NCBI RefSeq assembly: GCF_019093865.1
Contig: NZ_JABJXD010000001.1
Coordinates: 372,001 to 436,000 of the forward strand
Direction of reading: 5' to 3'
DNA: 64,000 nt
From: Lentibacillus saliphilus
GTDB taxonomy: Bacteria > Bacillota > Bacilli > Bacillales > Amphibacillaceae
The notes under the pieces are model-generated. The model ran no database searches. It saw only the letters and a program-made list of their open reading frames with translations, and was not told the origin of the DNA. How positions within the stretch are numbered: the first letter of the stretch is position 1; each line of letters begins with the position of its first letter. Positions 61,111 through 64,000 of this stretch are shown here, piece by piece. Made by a program: the position numbers and the translations under genes.

Positions 61111-62832
61111 CTATCCGTGAATACCAGAATCCATTTGATACAAGGTTCGATAATAATCGTTCGTTTCTAACAGCTGTTCGTGTGAGCCGTATAGCTTAAT
61201 TCGACCATTTTCAACAAACATGATGTCGTCCATAAGCTCAGCGCCTGCCAAGTGATGCGTCACGAGGATAACTGTTTTATCCTTCGCTGCGCCGAGCATC
61301 GTTTCTAATAAGTTTTGCTCAGTCAATGGATCAAGACCCGTTGTTGGCTCATCAAGAAGAATAATAGGTGTATTCTGAATTAAGAGCCGTGCAAAAGCAA
61401 TTCGGTGCCTTTCCCCGCCTGAAAAACGTTTACCCATTTCTTCCATTTGTGTATGAATACCATGTGGCAACGTCTGAATTAAGTCCATTAATTGTGCTTG
61501 ATCAAGCACGCTAATAATTTCGTCTTCCGTCGCGTCAGCTCGGCCGATACGAATGTTATTCGCAATCGTCGTATTAAACAAATGTGGCTGTTGATTAAGA
61601 ACAGACACATACTTTGATAAATAAGCTGCATTCATATCAGTCGAATCGAGCTGGATGTGACCTGAATTTGGTGTCAAAACGCCTGAAACCAATTTAAGCA
61701 AAGTTGATTTTCCTGAACCACTTTTTCCGAGCAGAGCAAGTTTATGTCCAGGTTGAATCGTTAACGTCATATCATCGATCACCTGATCCTCAGAAGCATC
61801 ATAGTGATAACTAACATTTTTAAGATGAATTACAGGATGTGGTGATAGATCATGCTCCACTACGGCTTCATCTTGCTCGTTCATTGTTGGTACGTGCAGA
61901 TTATTCATCCGCTTCAGCGAGTCCACATAGGCTGGCACTTCTTCTATAGCATCACTGGTAGGCATAAGCGCATCTGTTACTGAAAACATCATAAGAACAA
62001 ATGCAGCAATGACAGTAGCTGACATGGCGCCTTCGTTCACTTGACCATCAACCCAAATCATCGTCAGAACAACAATACCTCCTGATACGAACCTCATAAG
62101 CGCATCTCGTAAATGGTGCCATCTGTGTACGTTGTTTTCACGTGCTAGAAGTGTATCGTTATCCGTCTCAACATCTGCAAATAATTCCTGTTTTCGACCA
62201 CTAACCATCCAATCTAATTGTCCAAACAATGCATCTGTAATATGCTGATACAATGTCGCACGCTTTTGTTTTATCGCGACATGATGTCGTTTCATAATGA
62301 AATAGGAGAATAATGGAACTAGGAATACGATAATACCTAATAGGGCCAACATGAGCACCATGAAAGGAAGATCGAAAAAGCCAAACACGCTAATGATAAT
62401 GCCATAAACGACCACACTTGTCACAGCTGGAAATAGTGTACGAATATAGAAATCCTGTAGCTTTTCAATATCCTCTGCGACGATTCCTAAAATATCCCCC
62501 GTTTGAAACCGACTCTTTAAGACGAGTGCTTGTGGCTCTATGATGTCATATAATTTATTTCGATAGTGCGACAGAATCCTCAAGACGACATTATGCCCAA
62601 CGAGTTTTTGTAAATACGGAAAGACGGCCTGCGAGATACTGAAGGCACGAACCGCAACAATCGGTACGTATACGAGCATAATATTTTGCGGCTGTAGTGC
62701 TGACTTAGAAATTAAGTATCCCGAAACAAACAAGAGCATAGCTCCTGATGCAACGCCGAGCACGCCAAACAAAATATTAATACCGATCCGCCCTTTATAA
62801 TGCATCATATACGGTGTAATCCATGTCTTCAT
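61111..62832 (-). CDS. cydC: Thiol/heme ABC exporter subunit CydC
   Basis: 573 residues: six membrane segments in the first 300 residues, then an ABC ATPase with Walker A GKSGSGKST, signature FSGGERHRIAFAR and Walker B PIILLDEPT. CydCD is needed to assemble cytochrome bd oxidase. ATG 62832 overlaps the stop of cydD (ATGA) and has GGAAAGG upstream; the 25-base longer start at 62853 is not needed. The C-terminus ends MDSGIHG. Confidence 0.92.
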   Translation of the reverse strand: MKTWITPYMMHYKGRIGINILFGVLGVASGAMLLFVSGYLISKSALQPQNIMLVYVPIVAVRAFSISQAVFPYLQKLVGHNVVLRILSHYRNKLYDIIEPQALVLKSRFQTGDILGIVAEDIEKLQDFYIRTLFPAVTSVVVYGIIISVFGFFDLPFMVLMLALLGIIVFLVPLFSYFIMKRHHVAIKQKRATLYQHITDALFGQLDWMVSGRKQELFADVETDNDTLLARENNVHRWHHLRDALMRFVSGGIVVLTMIWVDGQVNEGAMSATVIAAFVLMMFSVTDALMPTSDAIEEVPAYVDSLKRMNNLHVPTMNEQDEAVVEHDLSPHPVIHLKNVSYHYDASEDQVIDDMTLTIQPGHKLALLGKSGSGKSTLLKLVSGVLTPNSGHIQLDSTDMNAAYLSKYVSVLNQQPHLFNTTIANNIRIGRADATEDEIISVLDQAQLMDLIQTLPHGIHTQMEEMGKRFSGGERHRIAFARLLIQNTPIILLDEPTTGLDPLTEQNLLETMLGAAKDKTVILVTHHLAGAELMDDIMFVENGRIKLYGSHEQLLETNDYYRTLYQMDSGIHG

Positions 62833-64000
62833 AATTTCCGACCACCTTTCCAATGGATGAACTCATAATAGGCACCTTGCTTTTCTATAAGTGCTTGATG
62901 TGTGCCATGATCGACAATTTGTCCTGCGTCAAGCATATAAATATCATCCATTTCGTTCATCCAATGCAAACGGTGCGTTGCTAAAATAACATGCTTATGA
63001 GCAAATACGTCACGCATGACCTGCTTAATCTCATACTCTGTTTCAACATCTAAGTGCGCTGTAGGCTCATCGAGTAAAATAATCGGTTTATCTGATAGGA
63101 GTGCCCGTGCAATTGCAACACGCTGCTCCTGACCACCACTTAACATACGTCCGCCTTCACCAATGTGTTCATGAATTCCATTAGGTAAGGTTTTGACAAA
63201 ATCCGCTAAACCTATTTGACCGACAATACCCTCAATCTGTTCATCCGTTGCATCTGGGGCATAAAAACGAATATTATCAGCAAGTGACACCGGAAAAATA
63301 TACGGTTGCTGAGGAATATAAGCGATTTGATCGAACCATTCAGGGAAATCAAGAGCAGCGCGTTCATCATCACCAATCCGAATAGTTCCAGACGTTGGCT
63401 GAAGCCTTCCTGCTAACACACTTATTAAGCTGGACTTCCCTGATCCACTCGGTCCGATAATACCTATCCAGCCTTTCTGCATCTCGAAAGACATGTGATT
63501 CAAAAGATGATTACCATTCAACTCAACGGTCACATCATCGAATGCCAACGTTGCATTCAATCGGCTAGACGCTTCAGACAACTCAGCCAACGGAGTGTGT
63601 TGATGTAAGTCATTTTTATTTTGACCCTGATCAGCGATTAACCCATCGATTTCTGCCATAGCGACCTGGCCATCTAACGTTGCATGATAATCTTTTCCGA
63701 CTTGTTTGATCGGCGCGAAATATTCTGGTGCTAAAATTAATATTGTTAAAGCAGGAAGCAAATCAACACTTCCTTCTATTAGTCTTAAACCTAAACCAAC
63801 TGCGACAAAGGCAATTGATAAGCTTCCGAAGAAATCAAGCGCAAACGACGATAAAAAGGCAACCTTTAACGTACGCATCGTTGCAGTACGATAATCTGTA
63901 TTCACCTGGTTTATTTTTTCAGCGTGCTTTTTACTTCGCCCTAAAAAAACGAGGGTTTCCAATCCCTTCAGTGAATCAATAAAATGATTGGATAACCGTT
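62829..64000 (-). CDS. cydD: Thiol/heme ABC exporter subunit CydD (5' end outside window)
   Basis: The visible 390 codons stay open to the right edge; the apparent start at 63962 is only an internal TTG, since RLSNHFIDSLKGLETLVFLG reads through it as in other CydD proteins. The ATPase part has Walker A GPSGSGKSS, signature LSGGQEQRVAIAR and Walker B PIILLDEPTAHLD. cydAB probably lie just outside the window, as they do in Bacillus cydABCD operons. Confidence 0.92.
   Translation of the reverse strand, partial: RLSNHFIDSLKGLETLVFLGRSKKHAEKINQVNTDYRTATMRTLKVAFLSSFALDFFGSLSIAFVAVGLGLRLIEGSVDLLPALTILILAPEYFAPIKQVGKDYHATLDGQVAMAEIDGLIADQGQNKNDLHQHTPLAELSEASSRLNATLAFDDVTVELNGNHLLNHMSFEMQKGWIGIIGPSGSGKSSLISVLAGRLQPTSGTIRIGDDERAALDFPEWFDQIAYIPQQPYIFPVSLADNIRFYAPDATDEQIEGIVGQIGLADFVKTLPNGIHEHIGEGGRMLSGGQEQRVAIARALLSDKPIILLDEPTAHLDVETEYEIKQVMRDVFAHKHVILATHRLHWMNEMDDIYMLDAGQIVDHGTHQALIEKQGAYYEFIHWKGGRKL

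Noticed and set aside
63000-63962. CydD starting at the TTG at 63962
   Set aside because: The frame stays open to the window edge and the preceding residues match CydD, so the gene is cut by the window.

Overview
The window reads as chromosomal DNA of a spore-forming, low-GC Bacillaceae. Evidence for this is the number of Bacillus-type families (SpoVA proteins, YwpF, DesK/DesR/Des, SigI/RsgI, YjcZ-type spore peptides, YIEGIA protein, YetF/DUF421 proteins, a Fnr with a C-terminal Fe-S site, ThiT under a TPP riboswitch) and strong AGGAGG ribosome binding sites. I see no rRNA, CRISPR array, transposase, integrase or phage gene. One tRNA (Pro, GGG) is present. Both ends cut genes: a KtrB/TrkH potassium channel on the left and cydD on the right.

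Layout. 1-4.4 kb: potassium transporter, YwpF-like protein and molybdenum cofactor genes moaA and moeA. 4.5-8.4 kb (+): a seven-gene operon DUF1657 / YhcN-YlaJ-type lipoprotein / spoVAC / spoVAD / spoVAEb / DUF1657 / DUF421+DUF1657, the gene order of the spoVA2mob operon known from heat-resistant spores. 8.4-21.7 kb (-): ion-transporter-like permease, riboswitch-controlled thiT, oligoendopeptidase F, VanW protein, small membrane proteins, type II NADH dehydrogenase, VWA lipoprotein, a PBP4-type carboxypeptidase and two MFS exporters. 22-26.3 kb: a cytoplasmic BtuF-like protein, a two-gene ZorA/ZorB-like membrane motor without the other Zorya genes, and fnr.

26.3-32.6 kb (-): a DMSO-reductase-family operon (4Fe-4S subunit, NrfD anchor, Tat-exported molybdopterin catalytic subunit, TorD-like chaperone, TatA) with a near-consensus FNR box upstream. 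With fnr next door and moaA/moeA in the same window this makes a coherent anaerobic respiration module. 32.8-36.6 kb: cyclophilin lipoprotein and the cold-sensing des-desK-desR operon, with a perfect 30-bp palindrome before des. 36.6-40.3 kb: spore-associated small genes (YppG-like, YjaZ-like peptidase, an Sm-fold-like Gly/Tyr protein, three tandem YjcZ peptides, YIEGIA protein and its partner).

40.3-48.3 kb: SRPBCC-DoxX fusion, a divergent four-gene flavin/Fe-S amine or imino-acid oxidase set, release factor 3, a DUF4870 protein, an orphan glycine-betaine-type binding lipoprotein and a small charged protein. 48.3-56.3 kb: sbcCD, AhpD-like and OsmC-like redox proteins, an MFS protein and a DUF421/DUF4363 pair. 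56.4-60 kb: sigI-rsgI beside a secreted DUF5667 protein; both RsgI and the secreted protein end in long charged helices with an Asp/Asn tail. 60-64 kb: EamA transporter and cydDC.

The most unusual loci are the orphan ZorAB-like motor, the SigI/RsgI/charged-helix pair and the chromosomal spoVA2mob-type operon. Where I preferred an internal start codon, the choice rests on the ribosome binding site; most product names rest on reading conserved motifs, not on database searches.
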